NCBI GenBank assembly: GCA_031276865.1
Contig: JAISMF010000025.1
Span: 1-44,426, forward strand
Direction: 5' to 3'
Length of the DNA stretch: 44,426 bases
From: Deltaproteobacteria bacterium
GTDB lineage: Bacteria; Desulfobacterota; Desulfarculia; Adiutricales; Adiutricaceae
Part shown: positions 1-9,400 of the stretch, in pieces
Position numbering within the stretch: position 1 is the stretch's first letter
Layout: every line of letters begins with the position of its first letter
Translations under genes and position numbers: made by a program
The notes under the pieces: model-generated
What the model saw: only the letters and a program-made list of their open reading frames with translations
Databases searched by the model: none
What the model was told of the DNA's origin: nothing

Positions 1-374
1 CCTGATTCTGCTTGTGTTCGGCTTCTGATAGATGGCCTCTATCCCGACTTTGTCCATCAGCCGCTTCACTCTCTCAAGTCCGATGTGCGATAAGTCGTTC
101 CTCCATAACATCTTATCGCTCTCTGAGAGCTCTGTGAAGACCTCTTCCTCGTCGAGGTGGATGAGATGGGACCTTAGGCGTTTTTGCCGTAAAAAGGGTG
201 TCTGAGTCGTTCACGGTCCATTAAGCGCATGGCTAAAAGATTGGCTTCAGATTCAGGCGCGGGGGTGTAATAGAGAAAAGAACGGGATATGTCAAGTAGT
301 TCGCACTGCTCGGGACCGCTGAAAAGGGGATGGTCACTCTCCACCATGGCTCTGCGCTCCGCGATCCCTAGCAA
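1..374 (-). pseudogene. IS3-family transposase orfB remnant (frameshifted, runs off window)
   Basis: The minus strand from 374 reads a typical IS3-family OrfB amino terminus: AERRAMVESDHP, then QCELLDISRS, then PESEANLLAMR and HPFYG. This frame stops at 174. A different minus-strand frame then continues through ERVKRLMDKVGIEAIYQKP up to position 1, which is the next conserved OrfB block. The break therefore needs a frameshift near 180. About 20 codons lie between the HPFYG and KMLWR blocks, where I expect the blocks to be nearly adjacent, so a small insertion is also likely. The DDE catalytic domain would lie beyond the window. Non-functional as read; family assignment is by motif memory. Confidence 0.8.
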
Positions 375-657
375 CCCAGTTTTTTTTTATAGTACTCAAG
401 TTCGAAAGCCATCTTACCAACCAGCCTTTCCATTTCCTGGAACTCTTTCTCGGCGCGGTTGCTTTTCCCGCTGGTTTTCGGGGAATTGGCCAATGCGTTT
501 CTAATACATCGGTAGCCTGTTTTTTCCAGTGGCTGAGTTGAGTGGGGTGTACTCCCAATCTGGCTGCGACTTCCTTCATGGTGCACTGGGAGCTGCCGGC
601 CTCAAAAACAGCTCTAATTTTGAAGTTGACGGAATGAGAATGGCGCACAGTAGGCAT
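368..657 (-). pseudogene. IS3-family transposase orfA remnant (internal frameshift)
   Basis: The first half, from 657 in one frame, gives an HTH_Tnp_1-type DNA-binding domain (VNFKIRAVFEAGSS, then VAARLGVHPTQLSHWKKQA). The second half, ending at 368 in another frame, gives the characteristic coiled segment EKEFQEMERLVGKMAFELEY followed by YKKKLGC. The two halves together make a normal-length OrfA (about 95 aa), so a single frameshift between roughly 460 and 510 has broken it. It sits directly upstream of the orfB remnant, the normal IS3 order. Function in life: the DNA-binding half of the OrfAB transposase. Confidence 0.8.
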
Positions 658-711
658 AATATTATCCTTAAAAATATTGACTACTATATATTGTATGGTA
701 GTGCTTATTCA
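658..711 (-). mobile_element. Probable upstream end of the IS3 element
   Basis: Read on the minus strand, the sequence upstream of orfA begins TGAATAAGCACTACC at 711. A 5'-TG end is usual for IS3 elements, and GC-rich sequence changes character beyond this point. The opposite end lies outside the window, so the inverted repeat cannot be confirmed. Confidence 0.35.
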
Positions 712-2577
712 GGATGATATCCTACTTAGCTCTAAAATACAAGATCAGCATACTATTTCGCTTTCCGTAAAATTTATAAGTCATTATAGTTATTAATCCA
801 ATCTATTCCCCAGTCGCTTTTATTTCAGCAAGATGCTTTCAGTTAGCAAAATTGTCAAGAATATTTTTGCCCAGCCACTTAGCGGTAATAAAACATCTTC
901 CGCAACCCTCGCGCCGGAGCGTCGACAAGCATTTTTTAGTAAGAGATCAGGGCGGTCTGTCTTGAGAGGAGCTCCCGCTTCATCCCGGAATATGACGTTG
1001 TGACTCACCCCGCTCTTTTCTAGAAATCGATGACCCAGGGCGGGGTCACCCCCGCGGTCATAGCGATTCCTAAGGAGAGCCTTTTAAAAATCGTCTTCTA
1101 TTCACGACTTCCGGTTTTTTTCGCCCGCGAAACGATTTTTTTTAAAAGTAACGGTGTCCCGGAAGGAAAGAGTGTTTCAGGGGTTTCAACAAGCCTTCTC
1201 GTTATTTAGGGGTGGAATTCAAAAGCGGGGGGAAATTTTACGGGAAAGTTCTCCGGACGGCTAAGGATATGAAAACAGACCAGAGTTGTTTAACTTTTAA
1301 AACCGTTCATCGCGAACATGTTAACGGCTGTTTGGCGCGCGGGAAGAAAGCGCTCTGGTAGGAGTTCTTCCTGACTTTGATGATCGTGTTCTTCCGCGTC
1401 TTCCTTAGGCTTCTACATGCTCCTTTCCACCCGCCCTCTACTTGGATAAGCGGGACGCTCCGGAGGCGGGGAAGGGATCCTTCACCGTCGCCTCCGCGGT
1501 TTTCCGGCTCTTCGCCGTGAGGCTCGAAAGAACGACGGGTGGGGCTGGGTTTTTAACGATGGGACTCTCGCCCATCGCTTTCGGCGCCCTTTTCTTCTTC
1601 TTCCATCATACCGGCTCCCGCCATCTCTCCTGGCTGCCGGGGGAGGCGGGCTTTACTCTGACCTCCGCGGTTTTAAGCTCCTTGGCGGCCGATATAATCT
1701 CACCCCCCTCGGGGCTTTCCGCGGGCTTGGGCTTTAAGGATCCGTGAAACACCCCCGCCAGCGCCCTGGAAGCAGCCGCCGGCGTCTTTATCCCCTCCAA
1801 GCGGGGTTTCGAGGTGGCGTTCCCGCTCACGCGCGCGTTTGTCCTGGCGGCCGCCTTCATAAGCTTCAGCTCCCCCGAAGGGGAAGGCTCTCAAGCTCCC
1901 CCGACTTTCGTATACTTAAGGGAGGTCTTTCCGGCTGGATAAACTTTTTCCGCGGCCACGAGCGCCTATTTTAGCGGCGCCATCCCCGGCCGTGACCGTC
2001 TATTTGGCCTTCCCCGCCTCCGCCTGTGTTTTTTGGGGCGCGGCTGATTTTTTTCCGAGCGCCGCCTTCGGGACCCGCGGCGCCAGGACGGTCGCGGGGA
2101 AGATCTGCGAGCGCGAAGGAGAGCTGGCGGCGCCTAAGGCGGCCCAACTGTTATGTGAGGCTTCATCCTCCCGCGTTAGGCCGGGCGCGGCCTCGAAGGC
2201 GTCTACCACCTGGCGGCGTCCGCCTACGGCTTTCAACGTGGGCGCCCTTTTCCCCGCGCTCCGGATCTTGACGTTCAACTCGGTTTTCAGGCGCTCCGGA
2301 TTTTTCGGGGTGGGCGTCTTCTTCGCCCGCCACGATCCGGGAACGGGTCCCGGAGCGTCGTTAAGGGGTCCAGGCTGAGCCTTTCACGGCTACCGAGAGC
2401 TTTTCCAGGCGGACGATGGCGGGCGTTGGTTGTGGTATTCTTGAGGTGTTTCTTTTTGCCTTCCGCCCTCATGCGAGAGGGATCAAATCGGGCGCCCGGG
2501 GGGAGGGCAAAGTACGGAAAGGGCGGGGGCGTCCCCGGGGCGTCTAAGGCTTCCGCCGAAAAAAACTCTAAAGAGAC
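712..2577. other. Long stretch without a supportable gene
   Basis: I find no credible gene here. The first 700 bases are moderately AT-rich and include a nested hairpin (1025-1068). From about 1440 the sequence is very GC-rich and several overlapping frames stay open on both strands. The minus-strand frames between 2472 and 1438 are Lys/Pro/Ala-rich. Two of them carry a loosely repeated TAE-x-x-VK-x-P motif (KTAEATVKDP near 1490, KTAEVRVKPA near 1650), which could be the debris of a low-complexity protein. Confidence 0.5.
1025..1068. other. Nested hairpin, unknown role
   Basis: AATCG (1025-1029) pairs with CGATT (1064-1068), ATGACC (1030-1035) with GGTCAT (1056-1061), and GCGGGG (1040-1045) with CCCCGC (1050-1055). 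This gives 17 base pairs with two small bulges and a 4-nt loop. No T-run follows. It could be a structured RNA or a recombination site; nothing nearby decides which. Confidence 0.4.
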
Positions 2578-2647
2578 GGCTTAAAGCGGTTTAAAGCGGC
2601 TTAACTCGGTTTAAAGCGGCTTAACGCGGCTTAACGCGGCTTAAAAT
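2578..2647. repeat. Seven tandem copies of a 10-bp repeat abutting a start codon
   Basis: Seven consecutive 10-bp units of the form GGCTTAAAGC/GGTTTAAAGC/GGCTTAACGC run from 2578 to 2647. The last unit supplies the A and T of the ATG at 2646, so the repeat replaces the normal leader and no Shine-Dalgarno sequence is present. Such a tract could vary in length by slippage and alter expression of the gene that follows. Confidence 0.85.
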
Positions 2648-3842
2648 GGGAATCATGCGTTTTTGGGCGATATCCGTCCTGGCGGCGGCTTTTTTGCTTC
2701 TTTTCCGGCCGGACCCTTCCGGCGCGGTGGAGGGGCCCGAGTCTTTTTCCCGGGTTCCCGAGTTCGCCCCCTTGATTTTCGAGATCGGCGCCTATTTCAC
2801 CTCGTATTTCGAGGACCCGTCGCGGCCGGGGTGGAGGGTGAGGACGATAAACGAGGGCTCGGCCGGAGAAAGCTCGCTCTTTTTGAAGTTCAAGGACGCC
2901 GAGCCCTGGCCCGAGGCCTTGGAGTTGAAATACCGGGAAGGGGGGAGGGCGGTATCCTACGCCGACTCCGTCCCCTTCGGGGGGGATTATTTCCAAGGGA
3001 GCCGTCATTACGGGGATTTTTTGAGCGCCCTTACCCTCTTTTTAAAAAGCCTGGAAAATGAGGAGAAGCTGGGGGTGTTGCGCTTCCGGCCTTTAAGGGA
3101 GGGGATGTGGGAAGCGGAGCTTCCCGTATTCCACGGCGTGCGGATGGGTCCGTCGCTTCTGCGGATATTTAGGGCGGATCCCTCTTTATGGAGCCTCAGG
3201 CCCTACTCCGAGGCGGAAAACCCCCTCTGGGCGGAGACGCCTAAAGGTGTTTCCGGCTGGACGGAGAGGCTTGCGAACGCCGCCCTTGTTTTCACCGGGC
3301 CCCAGTACTACGGCGACCGCAGCTCCATGAGCTACCTGGAACGGCAAGGAGTCGTGCTGCAAAGCGCGATCCACCCCCACTGGAAGGGCTTCATGACGGG
3401 AGATCCCCGGGATCCCGGGGGAAAGCGCCACCGGATAACGGATCTGGCCTTGGACGACTCCGGGGATCTCGCCTCCTATGAAACCCAGACCCAGTCCTTT
3501 ATGATAGTGGACCGCCAGCGGCGGATAAGGGTCAAAGACACCTCCCGGCTCTCCAGCCGCCTGGTCGCGGGCGAGGATAAGGAGGGTTTCATCGTGGTGA
3601 TCGCCGTGGAGGGTTCCGCCTCCCTCCACGATCTAGGAGACCTTCTCCGGAGTCTGGACATGGGTCCCTTCATCGGCATGGACGGAGGCCTCCAGAGCCA
3701 GACGGCCGTTAAAACCGAAAACGGCTGGAAATACTATTTTGGCGAGTACTCCCACAATTTCCTCGGAAACGTCCATGTGCGCCGCTACCACCCCAGCGTC
3801 CCCTTCGTCATGGCCCTGGAGCCGGATAAAAAGGCGCCCTAG
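2646..3842 (+). CDS. Secreted phosphodiester-glycosidase-like (NAGPA/DUF2233 family) protein
   Basis: A 398-aa protein with an N-terminal signal peptide (MRFWAISVLAAAFLLLF then SGAVEG). The C-terminal half carries the family hallmarks: a segment where regulatory text is read back (TQSFMIVDRQRRIRV), then DLGDLLRSLDMGPFIGMDGG near residues 332-347, the counterpart of the usual 'lNLDGGgSS' loop. Members are N-acetylglucosamine-1-phosphodiester alpha-N-acetylglucosaminidase-like enzymes found in exopolysaccharide and cell-wall contexts. The usual GGGSS is here GGLQS, so catalysis is uncertain. Likely periplasmic or exported. ATG 2655 is an equally good start (MRFW), since neither ATG has a ribosome-binding site and a tandem repeat fills the leader. 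Monocistronic by spacing; the next gene is 656 bases away. Confidence 0.65.
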   Translation: MGIMRFWAISVLAAAFLLLFRPDPSGAVEGPESFSRVPEFAPLIFEIGAYFTSYFEDPSRPGWRVRTINEGSAGESSLFLKFKDAEPWPEALELKYREGGRAVSYADSVPFGGDYFQGSRHYGDFLSALTLFLKSLENEEKLGVLRFRPLREGMWEAELPVFHGVRMGPSLLRIFRADPSLWSLRPYSEAENPLWAETPKGVSGWTERLANAALVFTGPQYYGDRSSMSYLERQGVVLQSAIHPHWKGFMTGDPRDPGGKRHRITDLALDDSGDLASYETQTQSFMIVDRQRRIRVKDTSRLSSRLVAGEDKEGFIVVIAVEGSASLHDLGDLLRSLDMGPFIGMDGGLQSQTAVKTENGWKYYFGEYSHNFLGNVHVRRYHPSVPFVMALEPDKKAP

Positions 3843-4498
3843 AGCCTCTTCGCGGGGTCTACGATTCTCCCCGCCCGAAACTTATCCGCGCCCCGGCTTT
3901 CGCCCGCCCTTTGGGCCTCGTCTCCCCGGGTCTGTTTCCCAACCCGCGGCCGGACTAAAGAGACGCCCGCTCCTCCGGCGGAACCGGGAGAGGCGGGATG
4001 GGGCCCCCCGTCCGGACTAAGAGAGGCCCGGGGAAAAGCCCCGGGACTCTTCCGGAGGGCTCCGGAACCAAGCGCTCTAAAGCTTCCCGGATCCCTTTTC
4101 TTTTAGTCCGGGCTGAAAAACCTGGCCGAAAACACCCCGGGCTCCCCTGCCCCCCGGGGAGGCTCTCGCGCGCCCACCCGCGGAGCCGGCCGGAGGCCGG
4201 CGGCCGAGCGAAGCGAGGGGGGGGCGGGGAACGATTTGGGGGGCGGAGATCGGGGCGGAAAAAGCTGGAAACTATAGTGTGTTTTAGGAAAGTGGCCAGA
4301 CTGAAAAGAGCGAAAAAGAGCGAATAAGACCGGAAAAAATGTAAAAAGAAAAAAAAGAGAAAAAAAGAGCTAAAAAAAGGGTAAAAAATGCCGAAAAAAG
4401 CTTGTGAATTAGATTCGACGCCCTAAAACGCGTTTTAAAAAATCACAAAACACATCCGGCCTCCCCGGATTGGTCTTCCGGGGAATTAAAGGAGAGCC
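3843..4498. other. Intergenic, no gene seen
   Basis: GC-rich up to 4260, including a compact hairpin with arms CCCGGGG (4027-4033) and CCCCGGG (4039-4045). From 4290 to 4400 the plus strand turns into a nearly pure purine, A-rich tract of short AAAAAG-type runs, then the leader of the next gene. The open frame at 3998-4327 is Arg/Pro-rich and I judge it spurious. Confidence 0.5.
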
Positions 4499-5212
4499 AT
4501 GACAAAAAAAGCCCATATCCTCCTCTTCGCCCCCACCCCGGCCGAGTACGCCGGGGTGAAGGCGGAGCTTGAGAAGAAGACCTTTTTCAACTTCTCCCTG
4601 GAGCTTCTGGAGTCGGGTCCGGGAAAGATCAACGCCGCCGCCGGGGCGGCCGAAGCCGTCCTCCGAGGGCGAGACGATCCCACCCCTTTGATCCTGGCCG
4701 GGGTGGGCACCTCCGGGTCCTTAAGCCTCAGGCTCAGGGGCGGGGACATGGTCTTTTCATTAGATAGCGTGGTCTCCGACTGGCGCCTGGAGGACGGCGA
4801 CGACGTTAAGATCGGCCCCTACGGGGTCTTCGACTACGCCCCCCCCTCCCAAGAGAGAGTCGAGCTTATGGCGGTTAAAGAGACCGCGCCCGAGCTAGTC
4901 GAGCTTTCCCAAAAACTCGAGCGTAACGGGTTTTTTCCCGGAAGAATTCTCACCTCGGACACCTTCGTCTGCGGAAAGGACTACAAACTGGCCCTGGGAA
5001 AGGTCTTCGGCGCCCTCGTCTGCGACATGGAGTCCGGCGCCTTCGCCTACCTGGCCCAAAAAAAGGGTCTGCGTTTCTTCAACCTGAGGGTGGTGGCGGA
5101 CACCTTGGACGAGAATTTGGCCGACTATTTTAAAAAAGAGGGGGAGGTGGCGGGGATCCTCGGTTTCAAGACCGTCGAGGTCTTGGAGATCTTCGATTCC
5201 CTGCTTAAATGA
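4499..5212 (+). CDS. MTA/SAH nucleosidase-like protein (phosphorylase superfamily)
   Basis: A 237-aa protein of the PNP/UDP phosphorylase superfamily. The C-terminal motif CDMESGAFAYLA holds the nucleoside-binding Met177 and Glu178. The following LRVVADTLDEN places Asp201 where the catalytic Asp of the nucleosidases sits (E. coli MTAN uses Glu174 and Asp197). The N-terminal APTPAEYAGVKAEL matches the family's 'amaeE' region. Expected role: hydrolysis of methylthioadenosine or S-adenosylhomocysteine, or of a related nucleoside such as a futalosine intermediate; the substrate cannot be fixed from sequence alone. The start is supported by AGGAGA seven bases upstream. A hairpin follows the stop and the macrodomain gene lies 158 bases downstream on the same strand. 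Confidence 0.7.
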   Translation: MTKKAHILLFAPTPAEYAGVKAELEKKTFFNFSLELLESGPGKINAAAGAAEAVLRGRDDPTPLILAGVGTSGSLSLRLRGGDMVFSLDSVVSDWRLEDGDDVKIGPYGVFDYAPPSQERVELMAVKETAPELVELSQKLERNGFFPGRILTSDTFVCGKDYKLALGKVFGALVCDMESGAFAYLAQKKGLRFFNLRVVADTLDENLADYFKKEGEVAGILGFKTVEVLEIFDSLLK

Positions 5213-5223
5213 GCGGGAAAGCC

Positions 5224-5246
5224 CCCCGCCGCCGAAGGCGGCGGGG
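5224..5246 (+). terminator. GC-rich hairpin after the nucleosidase gene
   Basis: A perfect 10-bp stem: CCCCGCCGCC (5224-5233), loop GAA, GGCGGCGGGG (5237-5246), starting 11 bases after the stop codon. There is no T-run, so it is a candidate terminator or mRNA-stabilising hairpin, not a classic intrinsic terminator. Confidence 0.5.
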
Positions 5247-5370
5247 AGGCCCCCCTAATCATGGCTAAAACGCCTTCTTTGTGCTAAGATTCAAGCATAG
5301 CTGAAGAATCCGGTTCTCACTCTTTCCGGCCGCCCGCCCTCGCCGGAGACAAACCCCAAGGAACATTCCC

Positions 5371-6348
5371 ATGCCGCTCTATGTCATCTACGAGGATATA
5401 ACCAAACTCAAAGTGGACGCGATCGTGAACGCCGCGAACGAAAACCTCTCCCCCGGCGGAGGGGTCTGCGGCGCCATCTTCCAGGGGGCCGGCTCCCTCC
5501 TTTTAAAGGACTGCCAGGCCTACGGCCATTGCGACACGGGGAAGGCCGCCATCACCTTCGCCTACAAGCTCAAACCCACCTACGTCATCCACGCCGTGGG
5601 CCCGATCTGGCAAGGGGGCGGAAAAGGGGAGGAGGCCCTCCTGCGCTCGGCCTACCAGGAGGCCATGACCTTGGCCTCCACCCACGACTGCAACAGCGTG
5701 GCCTTTCCCCTCATCTCCGCCGGGATTTACGGCTACCCCCAAAACGAGGCCTTCCACGTGGCGGTGGACTCCATCGGGGCCTACCTCCAGACGGATCGGG
5801 AGATAAACGTCTTCCTCTCCAATTTCGAAAAAAAGGATTTGGGCCTAAACCCCGCCGAAAAAGACGCCTTGAAGGCCTATATCGACGGCTCCTCCTTTAT
5901 CGGCCCGGCCGGCCCGAAGGCATCCTTAGACGAGTCGAGGAAGGCGCTCTTGAAGATAATCGATGGCCTTTACGGCTCCGATCTGGAGAAGGCCGCCAAA
6001 AAAGCCAATCTGCGGCTAAAGGATCTAAAAAACATCCTCTTCGAGGGCTCCGAGGATGCCGAGGAAGACCCGGCCCAAAGGGAGAAGTCCCTCGCCAAGG
6101 GGAACGTCGTCCAGCTTTTGCTCTCCCTTGAGGCGGATCCCCCGACTTTTCTCACCCACCTCGAGGCGTTCGGTCACGCCCTCGATTACGCCGACCTGAA
6201 GGATAAAATAGTCTCCTACTTCGTCCAAAAGGGCCTTTTCGACGTCTTTCACTTAAACGAGGCCGTCCACGCCTTCACCCGCGGGTTTCTCACCGAGACG
6301 GATCCCGCTTTGCTCGTGAAAACCCCTCCCCCCAAAAGGGTCAAGTAG
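5371..6348 (+). CDS. Macrodomain (ADP-ribose-binding/hydrolase) protein with C-terminal helical extension
   Basis: A 325-aa protein. Residues 1-150 form a macrodomain: DAIVNAANENLSPGGGVCGA (16-35) is the ADP-ribose-binding NAAN..GGGV loop, and LISAGIYGYP (about 114-123) is the second phosphate-binding loop. Macrodomains bind or hydrolyse ADP-ribose modifications and O-acetyl-ADP-ribose. The usual GAIHxAAG reads GAIFQGAG, so a residue often found near the active site is changed. Residues about 185-325 are a charged, helical extension (LKDLKNILFEGSEDAEED, then DYADLKDKIVSYFVQKG) that I do not recognise. Leader AAGGAAC precedes the ATG. It follows the nucleosidase gene on the same strand, and both would act on nucleoside or ADP-ribose metabolites. 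A terminator follows directly. Confidence 0.85.
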   Translation: MPLYVIYEDITKLKVDAIVNAANENLSPGGGVCGAIFQGAGSLLLKDCQAYGHCDTGKAAITFAYKLKPTYVIHAVGPIWQGGGKGEEALLRSAYQEAMTLASTHDCNSVAFPLISAGIYGYPQNEAFHVAVDSIGAYLQTDREINVFLSNFEKKDLGLNPAEKDALKAYIDGSSFIGPAGPKASLDESRKALLKIIDGLYGSDLEKAAKKANLRLKDLKNILFEGSEDAEEDPAQREKSLAKGNVVQLLLSLEADPPTFLTHLEAFGHALDYADLKDKIVSYFVQKGLFDVFHLNEAVHAFTRGFLTETDPALLVKTPPPKRVK

Positions 6349-6359
6349 CCGTCCACCCC

Positions 6360-6390
6360 CCCCGCCGGACCCTTCCCGGGTCCGGCGGGG
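6360..6390. terminator. Strong bidirectional intrinsic terminator
   Basis: A perfect 13-bp stem: CCCCGCCGGACCC (6360-6372), loop TTCCC, GGGTCCGGCGGGG (6378-6390), followed by TTTTCCCCTTTT on the plus strand. It lies between the convergent macrodomain gene and cusA, so it can end both transcripts. Confidence 0.9.
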
Positions 6391-6403
6391 TTTTCCCCTT
6401 TTC

Positions 6404-9400
6404 CTATGTTCCGGCCGGATCGTCTCCGGCTTTTTTTCCTCCTCCCCGAAGCCCGTAGCGCAGCTTGAGCTTCCAGGCGGCGGGGAGGATGAACATGGAA
6501 AGGGTGAAGGCCGTGACCATGCCCCCGAAGAGGGGCGCGGCCACCCGCTTCATAAGTTCCGATCCGCTTCCCTCGCTCCAGAAGACGGGTATGAGGCTCA
6601 CCACGATGGTCGCGACCGTCATGGCCTTGGGCCTCACCCTTAAGACGGCTCCGTTGTAGATGGCCTCGTCGATTCTCTCCCGGCTGAGTTTTCCCGGGTT
6701 TTTTTCGTCCATGACGGCCTTGGTGGACTCCCTTAAATACAAGAGCATCACCACCCCGAACTCCGCCGAGAGTCCGGCCAGGGCGATGAAACCCACCCCG
6801 GAGGCGACCGAGAGGGCGTAGTCGTTTATCCGCATGAAATAAATCCCCCCGGCCAAAGCGAAGGGCAGAGAGAAGAGGATCATGAAACAGTCGGTGAAGT
6901 TTTTAAACTCGCTGTAAAGCAGAACCAGGATGATGAGGAGGGTGATCGGGATCATGACTCTGAGCCTTTTATCGGCCCTCTCCATGGCCTCGTATTGACC
7001 GGTGAAGCTAATGGACGCCCCGGGCTCCTTTTTGACGCTTTTTTCGATTTCCTTTTCCAGATCCGCCGCGACGCTTTTAATGTCCCGATTCCTCACGTCC
7101 AGGTAGACGTAGACCGTGGGCCGGCCGTCCACGCTCTTAATCATGGCGGGTCCGGTCTTAACCGAGACGTCCGCGATTTCGGAGAGGGTGATGACGTCTC
7201 CCGCTTCCGTGTACACGGGCATCGACTTCAAGGCCTCGATGGAATCCCGGTAGTACTGGGGGTAGCGTACGCTTATCGGATAGCGCTCCACCCCCTCCAC
7301 GGTCTCTCCCACGCTCATGCCGCCCGCGGCCAGGCTCACGAAATCCTGGGCCCGGGCCAGGGAGAGGCCGTAGCGGGCGGCTTCCTTCCGGTCGAAGTCG
7401 ATTTCCACGTAGCGGCCCTGGCCGGGGTTTTCGGCCAAAGCCGAGCTCACCCCCTCCACCCTTTTGGCCGCCTCCTGGATTTCCACCGCCATCCGGTCTA
7501 AAGCCTTCGGGTCGTTGCCCGACACCTTCACCCCCAGGGGGCTTTTCACGCCGGTCGTGATCATGTCGATACGGTTGCGGATGGGTGGCACCCAGAGGTT
7601 CGCGAGCCCCGGCACCCGCGTCGTTCGGTCCAATTCTTCGATTAGATCGTCCATGCGGTAGCCCGGGCGCCACTCCTCTTTGGGTTTGAAGTGGATGGTC
7701 GTCTCCAGCATCTCCAGAGGGGCGGGGTCCGTCGCGGTCTCGGCTCTTCCCGCCTTCCCGAAAACCGTCTCCACCTCGGGGACGCTTTTAATGAGCCGGT
7801 CGGTTAATTGCAAGAGCTCCGCCGCCCCGGCGGCGGAGAGGCCGGGAAGGGCGGAAGGCATGTAGAGGAGATCCCCCTCGTCGATTCGGGGAAGGAACTC
7901 GCCACCCAGAGAGCGCCAGGGAATCGCGGCCGAGGCCGCCAAGAGGATGGCTAAAAAAATGGTTAAAAGGGGCTTTTTCAGCGCGACGTTTAGAAGGGGG
8001 TGGTAGATTCTTATTAAGAAGCGGTTTAAGGGATTTTTATCCTCTCCGGGTATCTTCCCCCGGATGAATATTCCCATTAAAACGGGTATCAGAGTCACCG
8101 ATAAAAAGGCCGCGCCGGCCATGGCGTAGGTCTTGGTGAAGGCCAAAGGCGAAAAGAGCTTCCCCTCCTCTCCCCGCAAAGAGAAGACCGGGATGAAGGA
8201 CATGGTGATGATTAAAAGGGAGACGCAGATGGCGGGCCCCACCTCCAGCGAGGCCTCGGTTATGAGCCTCCAGCGCTCGTCTCCGGTTAAAAGCTCCCCC
8301 GGGCGCTCCCTTTCCCGCTTTTCCAGCTTCTTATGGGCGTTCTCCACCATCACGATGGAGGCGTCCACCATGGTGCCGATGGCTATGGCCAAGCCCCCCA
8401 GGCTCATGATGTTGGCGGAGACGCCCTGGAAATACATGACGATGAAGGATATTAAAAGCCCCAGGGGCAAAGTCACGATGGCGACCAAAGACGAGCGGAA
8501 ATGGAGCAGAAAGAGCCCGCAGGTGAGGGCCACCACTATGAACTCCTCGGCGAGCTTCTCTTTGAGGTGGCTAATCGAGCGGTCTATGAGCATGGAGCGG
8601 TCGTAGACCGGGACTATCTCCACCCCCTCCGGTAGGGACGCTTTCAGAGACTCCATCTTCCGGGAGAGGTTTCTTATGAGCTCCCGGGCGTCTTCGCCGT
8701 TACGCATGACGACGATCCCCCCGGCGGCCTCGCCCTCGCCGTCCAGCTCGCTTACGCCCCGCCTCATGGCGGCGCCTATCCTTATTTCCGCCACGTCTCC
8801 CAAAAACACCGGCACGCCTGGGGCGGTGTTTTTAATGAATATGTTTTCAAAGTCCTCGATTTCCTTAAGATAGCCCCCGGCCCGGATCATGTACTCCGCT
8901 CCGGCCTGCTCAATCACCGAGCCGCCGGCCTCGCTGTTGGAGGCGGCGACGCTTTCCTCCAGCATGGAAAGGGTCACCCCGTAGGAGGCGAGCTTCACCG
9001 GATCGGGGATGATCTGGTACTCCTTCACCTGCCCTCCCACCGAGGCCACCTCGGAGACGCCCGGCACCTCCGAGAGCTCGAAGCGCAGCACATAGTCTTG
9101 GATGGATCTTAGTTCGGCGAGATCGTGTTCGCCGCTTCTATCCACCAAGGCGTACTCGTAGACCCAGCCCACGCCGGTGGCGTCCGGACCCAGAGACGGC
9201 GTCACCCCTTCCGGAAGTTCGCTTAGAATTTCTTGGAGGTTTTCCAGCACCCGGGACCTGGCCCAGTAGATATCCGTCCCTTCCTCGAAAATTATGTAGA
9301 CGAAGGAGTCCCCGTAGGCGGAGAAGGCCCGGACGCTTTCGGCCCGGGGCGCCGTGAGCATGGCCCGGGATATGGGGTAGCTAATTCTGTTTTCCACAAT

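Noticed and set aside
820..1008. Minus-strand open frame of 62 codons
   Set aside because: No start signal, no recognisable content, and it lies in mixed intergenic sequence.
1442..2378. Plus-strand open frames (about 100 and 128 codons)
   Set aside because: Overlapping frames are open on both strands, composition is Arg/Pro/Gly/Phe low-complexity, and there are no ribosome-binding sites. A GC effect.
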